Both the position numbers and the translations under genes were made by a program. The notes under the pieces were generated by a model, which was given only the letters and a program-made list of their open reading frames with translations, did no database searches and was not told where the DNA came from. This document shows, in pieces, positions 1 to 12,489 of a DNA stretch of 64,000 nucleotides. Positions within the stretch are counted from its first letter, which is position 1, and each line of letters starts with the position of its first letter. Source of the stretch: Turritopsis dohrnii (taxonomy: Eukaryota; Cnidaria; Hydrozoa; Anthoathecata; Oceaniidae); NCBI GenBank assembly GCA_027922465.2, contig BQMF02000012.1, positions 1,798,001 through 1,862,000 of the forward strand, read 5' to 3'.

Positions 1-929
1 CGTGATCGAGGCCTTCCATTGTCATGATTGATTGATACATTTCCTTGGTGCATTCGCTATACCCAGCACGGTAAACTGAGACATAATCGTCTATAAAAAA
101 AATAAAGTTAGGAAATGATTAACCCGTCTCTATACAGAAAAAAATGATTTATTATATCTCCAAGCCAATTTGAGAACAAAAAAAGGAAAAAAAAGACATT
201 TTTTTAAATAATGTAATATATCTCAGTGTAGATCGGCCCTTAAGTTCAAATTATTCTATTCAAATATTGCATTGTTAAAACTGTGGGAAAATTTTCAAAA
301 GCAGAAGTTTTTAACACACAGGAGGATTTGACGTTACACGTAGAAGCAAATTTTCACACGATATTCTTTGATGAATAATATAAATCATTTGAAGCATAAA
401 ATGTTTTTGTTTTTTTAACTCTGTTTTCTCGCCAGTGGCGATTCCTAAAGAATGTATGCGCCAGTGTATTTACCTTTTCGTTTCTCGAACGTCCGACCTT
501 TTAAGAACTGCACCGTCATATCTAAGATGTCGACTTTTTCCATTTTTGTGTATTTTGACGCCTATCGGAAAGAGAAGGTAAAAACGTAAAGAAATGTGAA
601 TGTTGCATACGGCGTATCTGGTTTGTATGACACGCGTTTCCCGACACAATGACGTGAAAAAAACTTACATCTTTATTGAGTGACGTTAAGACGAGATGCT
701 TTAGATCCGTCAGGCTATCATTTATTCGCGCCCGTCGTTTCCGTTCCAACAGTGGTTTGTTTGCCTAAAAAAAAAAAATTATCGTCGCAATCATTTATAC
801 TCGTAACACGCCATCGTTATGTAACTATATGCGGTGGCTATACATTTTCAAGCAGAGACAATCCTCTTTGACAGACGACCTCCTTACCCTGCGTTTTTCT
901 TTCAGTGGATGTCGATCGACCAAATCCAT
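1..929 (-). CDS. HES: HES/Hairy-type bHLH-Orange transcriptional repressor (5' part; cut by window edge)
   Basis: Four coding exons read leftward: 888-929, 669-764, 474-561 and 1-90, all with GT-AG junctions and compatible phases. Exon 1 gives a short start (MDLVDRHPLKEKRR). Exon 2 holds the basic region and helix 1 (NKPLLERKRRARINDSL, loop ending NKD). Exon 3 holds helix 2 (MEKVDILDMTVQFLKG). Exon 4 opens the Orange domain (VYRAGYSECTKEM). Exon 2 is 96 nt, the size of the equivalent exon in vertebrate HES genes. HES proteins are nuclear repressors that bind DNA as dimers and usually act downstream of Notch. The expected C-terminal WRPW motif, which recruits Groucho, would lie beyond the window and cannot be checked. 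I do not see the Pro in the basic region typical of many HES proteins (the sequence there is RKRRARIN), so HES versus HEY subfamily is less certain than the bHLH-Orange assignment. Confidence 0.9.
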
Positions 930-2837
930 AATAATTTCCCTTAGTTTCGTTTTCACCGCTTTCTCTCGAATAAGTGTTGTCTTCCTCCTGACGACAGTGG
1001 CTATTCTATACCATGCACCAATGTGATGTGAAGTTGTTTTATGCTGTCATTGTTCCACAGACGCGTGCCCACTAAAATTCGATCTATTGTTTGATCGTGG
1101 GAAAGAATTTCTATTCCGATGGCTATCATTTATAATTGTATGTATATACCGTGAGAATGCTTCAATTTGATTGGCTTACATTGATATCGGCGCGTGCTGC
1201 TGTAAAGTATTATGTTAACAATAATTATTCTTGTTGTGGGAACGGAAAAGATGATTGGTTGGTTTTTGTTTTAAAAAAATATGTGTTCTATTACATTTAA
1301 AAGATCACAGACAAGTTCAGAACAATAGATTTAAAATTATAAACGAATTTATCATATAATATTTACTCACTCGTAATGTTTATACACATATCTTGTTCAC
1401 ACGAGCCAAGATTTACGTTTAGATGGCGCAGTAAGACCGTGCAAGATTTTATTTTACATCAAAGCGAAGAAGGAAAAGCAATAAATACGAAATGCATATT
1501 TTCTTAAAAATTGTTGAAAAATTCCGATGCGATGAAAATTGAAATAACCATGTAGTTTTTCTTGACTAAAAAAAAAAGATTAATATGTAAAAACATCAAA
1601 ACATATGGAGTCAGTTTCGTTGAGTCGTTTAAATGCAGCTTCGAAGTAATCCTATTTAACGCGTAATAAATTAATTGTTGAAAATCTTTCGATAAACCAT
1701 AGGGGCTGTATACTCGTATATTTTCCCACAGTTAAGAGCTCGTGCATAAACATTCTTTTTGTCATTTGTAAGAAGAGAAAAATGACACGATTTGATTTCC
1801 GAATTCACAATGTGAAATCAAATAAGATCATATGTGTTCTTTTGTGGTTTTTCTATAAATTCATGATGAGAAGATAAACACTTTGAAGCATAAATTTTTA
1901 GATTCGGTCATATGATGGATTAGGAAGAGAGACAGATGGAATAATAGATCAAACAATAAATACATTAGGGAGTAAACAGTAAGATTCGTTTCAGGCGCTT
2001 AAATTCTCGAACTGACTGAATCCTTTTTGTTTTCGCTACCACTAAGAAATATAAGAAGAAGTATCCTCTACCTACAACCAAGTCCTTTCGAATTTTATCT
2101 GAGAAATTGAGACCAGAACTAAAGTATGCCGTTTTTAAGAGACTTTGTACCGTGTAAATTTGTAGGGAGGTGAGCTTTTCACCTGATAATGCATGTTATA
2201 TTTGCCTTATAATAAGTTCTTTTCCTTCAAGTTAATATCCTGTTTGGGCAAAAATTGCAATTACTTTAATTTAATAAAAAACAAATAATTTGGTTTTCGA
2301 TAATAATCCGTTAAAAGAAGGTTAAAAAATTCCAAAAGTAGATAAATTATTGTGAAAGAAGTATTTCCAAGCTAATATTTTGAAGCCCACATTCGTCTGT
2401 TTATATCTGTCACACCATGCATCGGAGACGTAAAAAATGTTCAACAAAGAAGTATTGTAGTATTAAATCGATTTTGTAAAAGGATAAAAAAAAAATCATA
2501 AATGGGAGGCGATATCATGCCTTTTTTATTACAAAAACCTATACGTGATGTGTGTCAATATCTAATAGGATCGTGATAAAGGCAATTGTTTTATATATTA
2601 AAAAAATGTTAAAAACGGATCGCTCACCAGGCGGTCACTGGGAGATTTGGGTTTCCCCATCGTTCTACTGTACGAATCTATGACGTCATAACAAAACAAA
2701 TGGATTTCTTTCGTGGGAAATTTAAATGGCATTCATCAATGAGCAAAAATATTGTTCAAGTATGTTTCACACATATGGAGTGGAAACAAATCGTTGAGGA
2801 TTTGAGAGTGTCCATACCAATCGGACCTGGTGTGTTT
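930..2837. promoter_or_regulatory. HES upstream region, likely promoter
   Basis: No coding exon is seen here. The stretch lies directly upstream of the HES start codon. It contains several Su(H)/RBPJ consensus matches and two HES-type class C sites, detailed in the next entry. A TATA-like CATAAAAC on the minus strand near 1036-1043 sits about 110 bases upstream of the ATG. The transcription start is not known. Confidence 0.5.
1062..1242. promoter_or_regulatory. Cluster of RBPJ/Su(H) and HES class C sites
   Basis: RBPJ/Su(H) matches (YGTGGGAA) occur at 1096-1103 (CGTGGGAA) and 1235-1242 (TGTGGGAA). Further matches lie at 1723-1730 (reverse strand), 2712-2719, and inside an intron at 282-289. 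HES-type sites GGCACGCG (reverse of 1062-1069) and CACGCGCC (reverse of 1189-1196) alternate with the first two. In known Notch targets these motifs mediate activation and autorepression respectively. Occupancy is inferred. Confidence 0.5.
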
Positions 2838-2960
2838 CCCAGTTGGCAAATATGTTGAAAGAATTACTGCGAAGGAGTGCATTTCTTTAGAAAAACATAC
2901 ACTGTGTCAATAAAAATGTTCTTTATCGCAGTGATCTTTTGACGTTTTTTGCCCACTGGG
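2838..2960. mobile_element. Hairpin MITE, family A (CCCAGTGGG termini), full-length-like copy
   Basis: Starts CCCAGTTGGCAAA and ends TTTGCCCACTGGG. The inner stem pairs CTGCGAAGGAGTGCATTT with AAATGTTCTTTATCGCAG. The same family occurs about 14 times in the window (listed under the copy at 22103). Confidence 0.7.
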
Positions 2961-3063
2961 CTTATCATTCGGCTTGCTGGTTGTTGTTGGAATTTCGTTC
3001 TAACTTACTGCGCATGCGTTGTATAGTTCTATTCGACATGTTATAACCAAGTGTACTCGCCAA

Positions 3064-3125
3064 TCTCGAACCCAGGGTTTCTTGCCTTTGTATATCGAAA
3101 AGGCAACCCTGGGTTGTGTACTCGC
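3064..3125. repeat. AACCTCG...CCAGGG hairpin MITE, family B
   Basis: Inverted halves around AACCCAGGG and CCCTGGGTT with an inner CTTGCCTTT / AAAGGCAA. The same palindromic unit, with CTCG(A/T)(A/C)CCCAGG ends, recurs at 4485-4565, 5858-5927, 18615-18690 and 34434-34476. A half copy is near 16827. Confidence 0.65.
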
Positions 3126-5485
3126 ATGTGACCGTCAATACTTAACAAGAGAAACACACCTAATTAGCTCCCAGACCCCCAGAAGGATTTCACTTAGGTG
3201 ACACCAACATCTTCACTTCTTCATTAAAAAGAAGATAGCGTTGTTATTGCCAACCATATATAAAAACTCACGTCAGCAGACGAAGGTTCAAAAATGCTGA
3301 CTTGCTTCTTAAGTCGCTTATCTGAGTTAGTTCATGCGGGATCAGAGCACATTTCGTGATGATTTGTTTTATCAAACGGCTATTTAAAAAAATAAAGCAT
3401 ATATTTGTCAATGTAGCTCGCATCCATTTAAATGTGATTGGTCAAAATCACGTGATGAGATATATTCGATTGGTCATATAATTAGCTTTTATAATTTTCT
3501 CGTGCAGATCTTATCATCTCATCAGTGCTTTTCTCACATTGTCATGATAATTGGTTTGTTCATAAAATTCAACCTCCTCCCCAGGAGTCTCTTGCCTCAG
3601 CGCAGATTTAAATGCAGATAGGTCTAAAACCGAGCTTAACAATTATGATATTAACATAGGCGTGGAAAGCTCTTGAGAAATTCTTTTTTGCTTGATTTGA
3701 ATGAACAAGATATGGTCTCGCCATCCCAGACAAATATTACGATGTTTTCACCACAGAACATGAAAAAAGATAAAAATAGAACAGAATGGTTTGTTTCAAT
3801 AATATGTTTTTGAGCATTCAATTACTGAATATATCAACAGCGTGAAGTATATGCAATAAAAGACAGAAGGATATTGCATAGAAAGTTATTGAAATTTAGC
3901 AGATGAAGCAATATGGCGTTGTTTGACTCAGCTAGCTCCTACCTCCATCTAATGGCGAAAGCGTGAACCCCGGGAAATGATTTTGTTTTTCCTTCGTATC
4001 ATTTGGAATATATAGCTTCACTTTGATCATTTAACGTCTTGAAGATAAAGAACTGTTGTAAAAACTGAAGGGTTGCAGTGTGATGATGTCAGCAGTGGGG
4101 ATTCCCTCATTAGAACAATAAAAAGTGGACCTGGGAACGAGCAGTGAAATCCTGGAAACGAGTGAAAAATATTGAAATAGCAAACAAACGAGTTTAACAA
4201 ATTCATGTCATTCTCGTGGAGATTCCCTCGTGGGGATTCCCTCGTGGTGACCTTTATAACAGTTCATTATCTTAACCGCCTAAACGCTTCGTTAATTAAA
4301 ATTGATCGAGTCAATTACCGTTGTAAATCTATTGACATGAAAGCACCGTGTTTTAATTGTTACAAGGCTAATGTCTGAGCTTCCAAAATTTCTTGCCAAA
4401 TTCCATCACATGTTTCCATAGCAACATCGATTAAACGAGTTGGGTTAAACATTTTGATTTAGCAGAAAAAGTGGTCACGCCACTATAACCTCAAACTCAG
4501 GGTCCCGCGCCTTTTTTTCAACACCTCCGTATATTGAAAGGGTAAGAGACCCTGGGTTCGAGGTTGGTCTTACTATCTTAATGGTTAAAAGTCTCATATT
4601 TTCGTTTGAAAGACAGAGGCTATTGTTTTGCTCGTTTGCTCGGATAACAAAGTTCTGTGCCCAAACCAGTACTGAGATCACGTGATGTGACGTCATTTTC
4701 AACATGCTTTTGCCTCTTCGTGTTACTGAAGAGAGAGGTGTTTAGTTTGTACATTTAGAATTAGAAATTGGCCTTTGTCTTGTTTGGTTTTTGTAGGTTA
4801 AAAATAGATGAAAAACACTGCGAATGAGTGCATTTTTATAAAAAAGCTCTTCCTCGCAGTGTTTTTTTTTTATGATTTTGCCCCCAGTAGGTTCGATAAA
4901 AGAAAGCTTGAAGAACTGAAAAATTAAGCGAGAGGAAAACTAAAAATGGAGAAGAGATGAATTGAATTGAATGAAATTTTCAAAAAATCGCGCTTCTGTT
5001 AGGTTCAAAGTGAAGGTTTTTTAAAGTTGTGCTTGAAACCTGCAAATCTGTTAGATCAAAGGATTTTCTGGAAACAAGGGAAATTGATCCGCTCCTCATT
5101 GTCATGACAAAACTAATGCATCACCGCAGACCATAAATCTTAACAGGCACAAACGCTCCTCCACGAGCTGGAAAATCCAAACTGTTAACATGTGAAGATT
5201 CCTAGTCAGTGAAGGGATATTGAAAGAAACGGAGGAGAGTCTTGGTTGGCAGAGAATAAAAATTGTTTACATGAACTCGATTTGTTAAGTTTATATATTT
5301 ACTTTCAAAACCTTTCTAGAAAGTAATGAGTGCTTTGCATCGCGTTTCCATGCCAACTCTCTTATGAGCACCATGCACCATGGTGATAAGAATTCGATAG
5401 CAAAAAGATCATTAGCATTTGAGAGTAAGTTAGCTAACGGAGTGTTATAGCCTATGGGCTTCTTTTTGTTAAAGGGTGGCACTTT

Positions 5486-5558
5486 CCGCCAATTGACTTG
5501 CAGCTTGGATGTTGTGTTACCGCCAATTGACTTGCAGCTTGGATGTTGTGTTACCGCC
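5486..5558 (+). repeat. Tandem duplication, 34-bp unit, two copies
   Basis: CCGCCAATTGACTTGCAGCT... is repeated exactly at 5486 and 5520, followed by a third CCGCC. It looks like a recent simple tandem duplication. Confidence 0.85.
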
Positions 5559-6390
5559 AAAGATTCACGTATGGAGATATACCAGCATTGCTGTCACGTG
5601 AAGGTATCAACCTCTTCTCCAGACTACATTAGTTGCAGAATGACGATAAGAAAATGATGCGGCTACACTGAAAAATACGTTTTGGCATCGAGTGAACGAA
5701 CGCTATTTTCCTGTTTTTCACAGTAATGCTCCTCATGCCAACAAAAGCTTGTTTCCTCCGTGACGAACCTTAAAAGTATTTCAGTTTTAAAGTAATCAGC
5801 ATGTCACAAAAATGACAGGAAAATGGAAATAATAAATATTTTTTTATATATTTGTGCCACCTCGAGCCCAGGCTGTTCAGCATGCTCGCCGCCATCAGAA
5901 AAATAAAGAGCCTTGGGCTCAAGGTTGTTTTTGATATCCTCATAAACGGAGTTTTCCTTTAAAAGTAGAATTTTATGCGGTTTCATAGTCTTGTGCCAAG
6001 CTTCTATATCCGCACAGGAAATTATAAGTTAATTGACGGCATCTTTAAGCTCTATCCACTTGTGAGTGGGTGTAGAAATTTGTTTTTCCTTGAAACTACG
6101 TTTTCATAGGAGAAATTAACATTCGACACCATCTTATCAAGCTTAACGTTACTTATAATGACTTGCAATTGCAGATGAAGAAAGAGGCTTGGAAACGAAA
6201 TTGATTTAGATATAAAAGATAGAACTATAGATGTTTTTTTTTTCTTCTTGGGTACTTGTTAGTTAACAGTACAAGTAAGGTTATGAATATCTTTTATGCT
6301 TCGTGCTCCCATACACAGTCGTGACAAAAGACTAAAAGAAAAGCTTGACATGGAGGTATCTTTCTTCGACCCAGCTTGCCAATATTTGAG

Positions 6391-6602
6391 GTCTATTTTA
6401 TATGCTGTGCCGTGCCGAGCCGAACTCATTAAATGTCCTCTGAGTTCGGCTCGACACAGCTCATAAAACCAATGTTCACCCGTGTGGAACCAAGCCGCAT
6501 CCCTCAGCACGACTCGGCTCGACTGTTTATAACCAAGTGCCGAGCCGAGCCGCGCTGAAAAGTGTCCAAATTCGGCTCGGCACGGCTTATAAAATGGACC
6601 TG
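6391..6602. mobile_element. MITE with GC-rich terminal inverted repeats (CCGAGCCG words)
   Basis: The left end reads GTCTATTTTATATGCTGTGC and the right end, read inverted, GTCCATTTTATAAGCCGTGC. Between them the word CGGCTCGGCAC and its reverse complement recur several times. No coding capacity. Superfamily not assigned. Confidence 0.6.
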
Positions 6603-8877
6603 AAGAATCTGACCAATCTCAATGGAATGCGCTGACACACGTGTCAATAATGGCTCACATGTCATAACACATTTATCCACGGAGATTTTATTTATTTATT
6701 TATTTATAGCATTATGACGCAGTTAACATGTAAACAAATAAATGAATGAATTGGTAAATAAACACGATTGCATTTTATTGTCAACAAATAAAATAAAAAC
6801 CCTTTTGAAGTTTTTCCTTTTGTTGTTGTTGTTTTTTTGTTTGTTTTGTTCTCACAAATATTTCCCATAAGTCAGCTTGAAGCGCTGCAGGAGGTTTTGT
6901 CGAGAACTAACATCTCATATGTTATTTTGAAAAATGAAAGCAGAATGAAATTGGTCAGTTTGTTGAAAAGATCAACACAGAGGAGTACATTTCTATAGAA
7001 ATATACATAATATTTCTATGAAAATACTCTTCGTCGCGGTGGAGACGACTTCTTGTGTATGTGATGGCATCAATACTTGGGTTCGGACTTACCTACTATG
7101 TTTTCAAGAAGAAACAAGAGCCAGATGGCGCAAAACGGTAGCAGCAATATTGTACTTAAAGTTATGAAAAGTTTTGAGGGTTGTGTTTTTTATCTCGCAC
7201 TGGTGGAAAACAGGCACAAACGATAATATGTTAAAATGATAAGTTAGTGTAAAAAGGGTCTAATCATAAGCCACCAGAAATTAATTTATTAAAGACAAAA
7301 GAATTATACATGCGTGAGCTGTATATATTTTTATAAGAAAATTTTTTGTAAGACCATGTGTAGAAAAAAACCACGCGTTTCGAAAAAAAAAATATGTTTT
7401 TAATTATAATTTCATGAAACCAAAAATGTATTCCAACAAATAACTGCCTTTTTGAACTAGATCTTCGAAAGTCTTCTTAATACACAAAACAGTGTTGTAG
7501 CTAACAAACGAGGTAATAAGAAGTTTTGAACTGATAGGCTTTACTAACAAGAAAAAGTATGTATAACCAAATTTTAAGTATCAATGTATTTTCAGTTAGC
7601 ATAAATAGCTAAAACTTCCATTTTTATGCAGATCTATTTTATTAATATTCATTCTTTCATGAATTATTTCATATAACATCAAAGAAAACGTCCTTTTAAA
7701 TGCTTGATATGTGAAACCTCTTTCGAAGGCGGCGTTCCTTCATTAGAATTTACATTGCGTTATTAGCAGAGTCTTGCAGACTCTAAATCGCAGACTAATT
7801 GCCATTTCGGCCGGAGTAGGAGGAGGAGGAGTAGTAGTAGTAGGAGTCCGCGGGTGTTTTAATACGGTATTCGCTATCGCTGCTACCGTAAAAAAAATTT
7901 ACCTTTATCAGTAATGACAGAATTTTCATCAAATCAAGGGAAGAAAACATCACGCTATCAATATCAATACAGTATATCCATGTTCATAGAATCTGAAAGA
8001 AAAAAAAACAGTTTCTCTGTACTTCCTTAGTTTGAAGCCGTTTTCAAAAACCTTTGCGAACTAAACACAAAAAACGAATTAAAAAATGCCGATCCTGGAT
8101 ATTCCTTTCATATTCTGCAATCAATACAGATCTATGATCGACAGATGCACTGTTGCAATCATTCTCAAATTGCTTAAGTGTCACTCCCTTAAAATCTCCA
8201 CAATACCACTTTCAAAATCTCCACAATATTGCTCCTTCAGTGGCATGATGTAGTATTTTTGATAGAGATTTTTTTAGTCGAGATCATATGGGGAAAAAAC
8301 AAAAAAAGAATAAATACCAACAAGACGACTGGGAAGTCGAAAATTTCGCTACAGGGCATTCTCACAATTCTAACAAATATATGAACTGTGAAATACGATA
8401 GTTGATAACGGTAACAGCATTCAATTATCAATATACAGATCAAACAGATCAAAACTTATTCGTCTAAAATTTGGCTTGAAGACTTCAGGACTTGTCACAA
8501 TTAGACAAATCTACTCTCAACAATAATAAAACATTTTCAAAATACAACATTGCCAATTTGCCCAATTTTGGTCAAATCTGACAAAATGACTGTCAAATTC
8601 GAAATCAGCACCTTTCAATAGCGCTTTGTGCAGATTTTTATGAAAAATTGGAGAACTTTCATAATTTGGTCCAAATTTGGCCCGAATTGTAAGCTAGTTA
8701 GCCTGAAAGTCAATAAAAGATTTTGTTGCTAAGGTATGTGCGGACATGGGTTATATGTAAGTTTTAATAGAATTATTTACTTCAGTGAGATCGTCCAAAA
8801 TGTCACGGAGATACATACATACATACATATAACGACGATACCAATACTTCGCTTTACTAGCGAAATTAAAAATTAAA

Positions 8878-9087
8878 TTTAAGAACAAAATAAGGCTAAA
8901 ATCTGAAAGCAAAGAAGTTCTCAAAGCAAAGAAACAAAAAAAAGAACAAAATGAGGCTGAAATCTGAAATTGTGTCCTTAAAGTTAAGAACAAAGTAAGA
9001 ACAATTTAGGGTGAAAAAGGCTCAAAAACTAAGAACAGCCAGCCTCAGGTCAGATTTTACTGGTTCTTATAAAAAGAAAAGCGTGTA
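8878..9087 (-). mobile_element. Partial copy of ACACGC-end element
   Basis: Shares CAGCCAGCCTCAGGTCAGAT, the TACTGGTTCTTAT block and a GCGTGTA end with the elements at 53489-53971 and 57491-58065. Only one end is recognisable. Confidence 0.6.
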
Positions 9088-9874
9088 TTGCACGAACGAG
9101 GAAAACTTCATGAAATAAGCGTCGCTTTGTACATATCGCAGTGGTGCTTATCTTAGGAAAAAAGCTTATCACATTCTATTGATAGTATGAACTATGCTAC
9201 AGAAGATAAGTGGAAACGTTAGTAGGCTTGTCAGCATGATAATTCTGGTGAGAAATATGAAGCACTTTGAAATATGAAGCAACACTACTCAGTCCACATG
9301 AAATAATTGAGTGTTCTTGAGCTTAATGAAGTAATATTGACTATGTACTCAACACTTCGTCAACCAAGGATTCTCTATTGGAAATCTCGCACTCGCATTT
9401 CGCGTCGGTTCATCTTCAAGTACTCATCGCAAATTTTATTTATTTAATTTCTATAGTTGTCTCTTAATAGAAGATACGGTACGAAGAAACCGGTAAAGTC
9501 GGGGCATAGTAAAAAGAATTATATATACTAACAAACTTGTTTTCAATGAAATATCGACATTCAGCCAGAAATCCCACATGCAAAACCAAAGATTTAAACA
9601 CAGGATAGTTGGTATAGTCATTTGCCTTGACCACTCGAAACCGTTCAGCCGAAACTACTTTAAGGGATAGCATAAAAAGGTCCAAAATGTGTGAAGTTTA
9701 ATGGTGTTGTTTCTAACACTGCATGTGATCATGGAGATACGAAGGAAACAAAGTTAGTTCAGTTTATCATCCTGAGTGCACAAAGCATCCTCAAATAAAC
9801 CGACTTTAATATAATTGTGTTAATAATTTACGACTGGGGTCCTTGCTGAATGGGCTTTTTCCATTGGAACTCTC

Positions 9875-10175
9875 TTAAGTCCCAACTATAGTAAATATAA
9901 ACACATAATATATATCTATATTATTTATATTCAATAAAGTATTTACAAATTTTACGTTATATCCTAACTCTTCATACTTGGCAAAGTCGTCACCCTCTGG
10001 ATGAAAAACTCGCAGTGACTGCTTCCAAGCCAAAACAGCAGCGCCATCTTCTGGCATTTTTTACTGTCGAGAAAACCGTGAGGGTGGCGACTAGAGACAA
10101 GTATGTGACCATCTCCCACCCAAACTTCCAGATCTCAGAACTTAAATTTACAATTTCATATTCATAGTCGATCAT
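9875..10175 (-). CDS. Weak candidate for an unrecognised host exon
   Basis: I do not recognise this. On the minus strand a possible acceptor (TTTCTTAG near 10193) precedes an open stretch. One frame from an ATG at 10057 begins MPEDGAAVLAWKQSLRVFHP and stays open past a possible donor (AACGTAAAA) near 9960. An overlapping frame would encode a hydrophobic segment (MVTYLSLVATLTVFSTV). A further open stretch at 9464-9685 contains VVSAERFRVVKANDYTNYPV. The composition looks more protein-like than neighbouring sequence, but no domain or start evidence supports it. It could be chance. Confidence 0.2.
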
Positions 10176-11140
10176 CGTCTTTCTTCAACCTAAGAAATAA
10201 ACGTAAACAAATGTATAGTCAATCAGTAAGAATTAGGAATTCATAAAATCTGTCAAGTAATTTCTTACAAATATCCTTGATTATCGACGCCAACACCTCA
10301 GTTCGCTAGATATATTTTTTTTTTTACCTATAAAGCAAATTGAAAGCAGGAATGAATCGACAGCTAGTTATAGTGTAATATTAAGAATAGCACAGCAACC
10401 ATTCTCAAAGTGCCAACCTATTTCGAGTGTAACTATACATACCAGATATGTAATGTAGATGCATCTAACCAAGGACAAATTCTTCTCAGCCTAATGTTCC
10501 TAGAACAACATAGCTACGAACCACATAAAACAAACATAAACACATCACTGAAGGAAAAAGACAGTGTAAGTACAACCTAAAATGAAAACATGAACCTAAA
10601 ACAGGATGAACCTTTTGAAAATGATTCATGAAACAAAGCAATGCAGATAAATGGTATAATAATAATGGTATCGCTTCATCAAAAACCTAAAGAAAATTAG
10701 TTAGAACGTTTTACGTAAAAGCTGAATTACAGTTCATGATACATACGAAACAGAATTAGGTATCAGTATGTTTTCTGATGCAGAAAGAGGTCAGGTACCT
10801 TTACCTAACACTAAAAGAAATTAAAATTAAATTAATTATTAAAAGGAATTTCCTGAAATAAAACAAGAAAAACCTAAAAAAGAAATGGTCACAACAGAAT
10901 TGATTATTTCCCTGAATAGAAATCAGGGAAATAAAATGGGATTCTTTCATCTAAAGCTTAAAAGATACGATCAAACACAGTTTCTGAAGCAAAAAATTGC
11001 GAACATCAGGGGAACTGAAATAAGTTAGTTCTCTCTATCTCGGAACCTAATTAAAACCACCAATAAACCTGAAACCAAAAACAAATTCCTTAAAATGGGG
11101 AAAAAACTAATCAGAAGTTGTGGCAACAGAAAAGTTATTT

Positions 11141-12236
11141 TAGTAGAAGCCACTATGTCACAAAAAACTCTCCCGTTAGATTAAGCCTGTTCAAAGGGAA
11201 GTATTGATTGATTCTTGCTACTTACCCAAAAAGGTTCAAAATCTGAGAGGTGTAGCTTTGGAGGACCCCCCGTTGCCTTGTAATATGACGTCAGAGGTTT
11301 CCATAGCAACAAAAAAAAAATCGACTAAAAATCAAAATTTTTTATACCAATCAAAAGCTCTTTCAAAATGCTCAAAAATAAGTATAACAAACATACCTCG
11401 AAAATTATCTAGTAAAAAGATACGAGCTTTTATCTTTTTTCTTGAAACCGGGGGTAAAATATGCTAAAAAATCGCAAAAAACTTAATTTATTGACTTTTT
11501 TATCGTAAACCATTCAAAAGTCTGGTGAATTTATGTTTAGAACAACCCTTGAAACCCATAGAAGAGTTTAAATTCTAAATCTATTTGTTTCAATCCCTGA
11601 TAAACACGATATAATGTCAGATGCAAACCCCCGGATTTTACAATTATTTAAAAAGAAATGCTCAATTTGGCCGTTAGTATACTAAAATATTTGTGATAAG
11701 TCAAAACAAATGATCAGCTAGACTTTAAATAAAGGCAAAATACTTTGAAATTACTGAATTGAATGAAAACAAACTACTCAAAGTTAACAAAATATATGTT
11801 CCAAAAAAATTGTCCTTTCATTTCAGACGGACTCGTTAGGCTCATCATCGCAATCATTATTAACGCCATCGTTTTTACAATCTTTGCACATGCACATGTC
11901 TGTGCAAACGAGGTCATTCTTTAAACACTTGCAACGTTTTGTGTTGCACCCTGTTTGACATTTACACATGCTAAGTTCTATCAAAGCTATTGGTGCGGGA
12001 AGGTTATCAGTCATAATTGGATCAAGTGATGTTCCATTCTGATATCCCAACCATAGTCCAGTGGATCAGGAAGATATTGATATGGCAGGTGAGAGCGTTT
12101 TAGAACCATTGAATATGTAGTGGCTTCGAAAGATTTTGTACTTTAATGCACTCATTGTTGGCGGCAAAGATGATGCGCCAAGTTGACAGTTTGAAAAAAG
12201 AAACCAACATAATTGTGGTAATGTGTTTGCATTGCT
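11141..12236. repeat. Left arm of a 3.1-kb palindrome
   Basis: This arm is nearly identical to the reverse complement of 13188-14276. The match begins at TAGTAGA, is interrupted near 11161-11182 by an extra piece, then runs from CCCGTTAGATT through AGCAATGCAAACACATT with only scattered differences (for example Lys versus Glu in one Cys-rich motif). Read leftward it encodes the C-terminal part of a CXC-domain protein (residues over 11823-12236), then about 680 bp of non-coding sequence. The outermost part is more diverged than the inner part. Confidence 0.9.
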
Positions 12237-12443
12237 ACGCTTTCCACCATATGCATTGACAACAAACCGTTCCAATTGTTCCGGTGTATTTAAATCTGGA
12301 AGTTGTTCCCCTTTTCCCATGTTTGAGAGGGCTGACAAAATTAACTCATCCGAATTGTAAAAAACATCCCACCAAACGCTTTTTGATTTTCCCGAAAATC
12401 TACCGATCTCGATCAACAAATCTGGAATACCCTTTTGTTCCAT
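11823..12443 (-). pseudogene. Mobile-element-associated CXC (Tesmin/TSO1-like) protein, C-terminal remnant, copy 1
   Basis: Reading leftward, 12443-12066 gives MEQKGIPDLLIEIGRFSGKS and onward through LPQLCWFLFSNC and PPTMSALKYKI. After two frame changes, 12050-11823 continues with DPIMTDNLPAPIALIELSMC and a Cys-rich motif (CKCQTGCNTKRCKCLKNDL, then CTDMCMCKDC). I recall this protein type as a repetitive uncharacterised family in cnidarian and other invertebrate genomes; its function is unknown to me. The Cys spacing resembles CXC domains that bind DNA. The part upstream of residue SNAN (12237-12443) is unique to this copy; the rest lies in the palindrome arm. Non-functional because of the frameshifts. 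Confidence 0.7.
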
Positions 12444-12489
12444 TGGCTCTGATCACGCACTAGAGCAAGAGAACCGAACGCTAAAAGTC

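Larger units (their letters stand above)
2961..11140. other. Long intergenic stretch with dispersed repeats; no confident gene
   Basis: No recognisable protein-coding exon was found. The stretch holds family A copies (about 4812-4890 and 6960-7047), AACCTCG-type hairpins (3064-3125, 4485-4565, 5858-5927), a two-copy 34-bp tandem repeat (5486-5558), a CCGAGCCG-rich terminal-repeat element (6391-6602), short microsatellites such as (TACA)n near 8813-8830, and a partial copy of the ACACGC-end element (about 8878-9087). A weak exon candidate lies at 9875-10175 on the minus strand. Roughly 10600-11140 is A-rich with many CCTAAAA words and no clear feature. Confidence 0.6.

Noticed and set aside
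6259..6510. 83-residue minus-strand frame
   Set aside because: It overlaps the CCGAGCCG-rich terminal-repeat element and has no recognisable domain.
11204..11467. Identical 87-residue open frames at 11204-11467 (plus) and 13960-14223 (minus)
   Set aside because: They are identical because they lie in the two palindrome arms. They have no domain, and they sit in the non-coding outer part of the arms on the strand opposite the CXC remnant.
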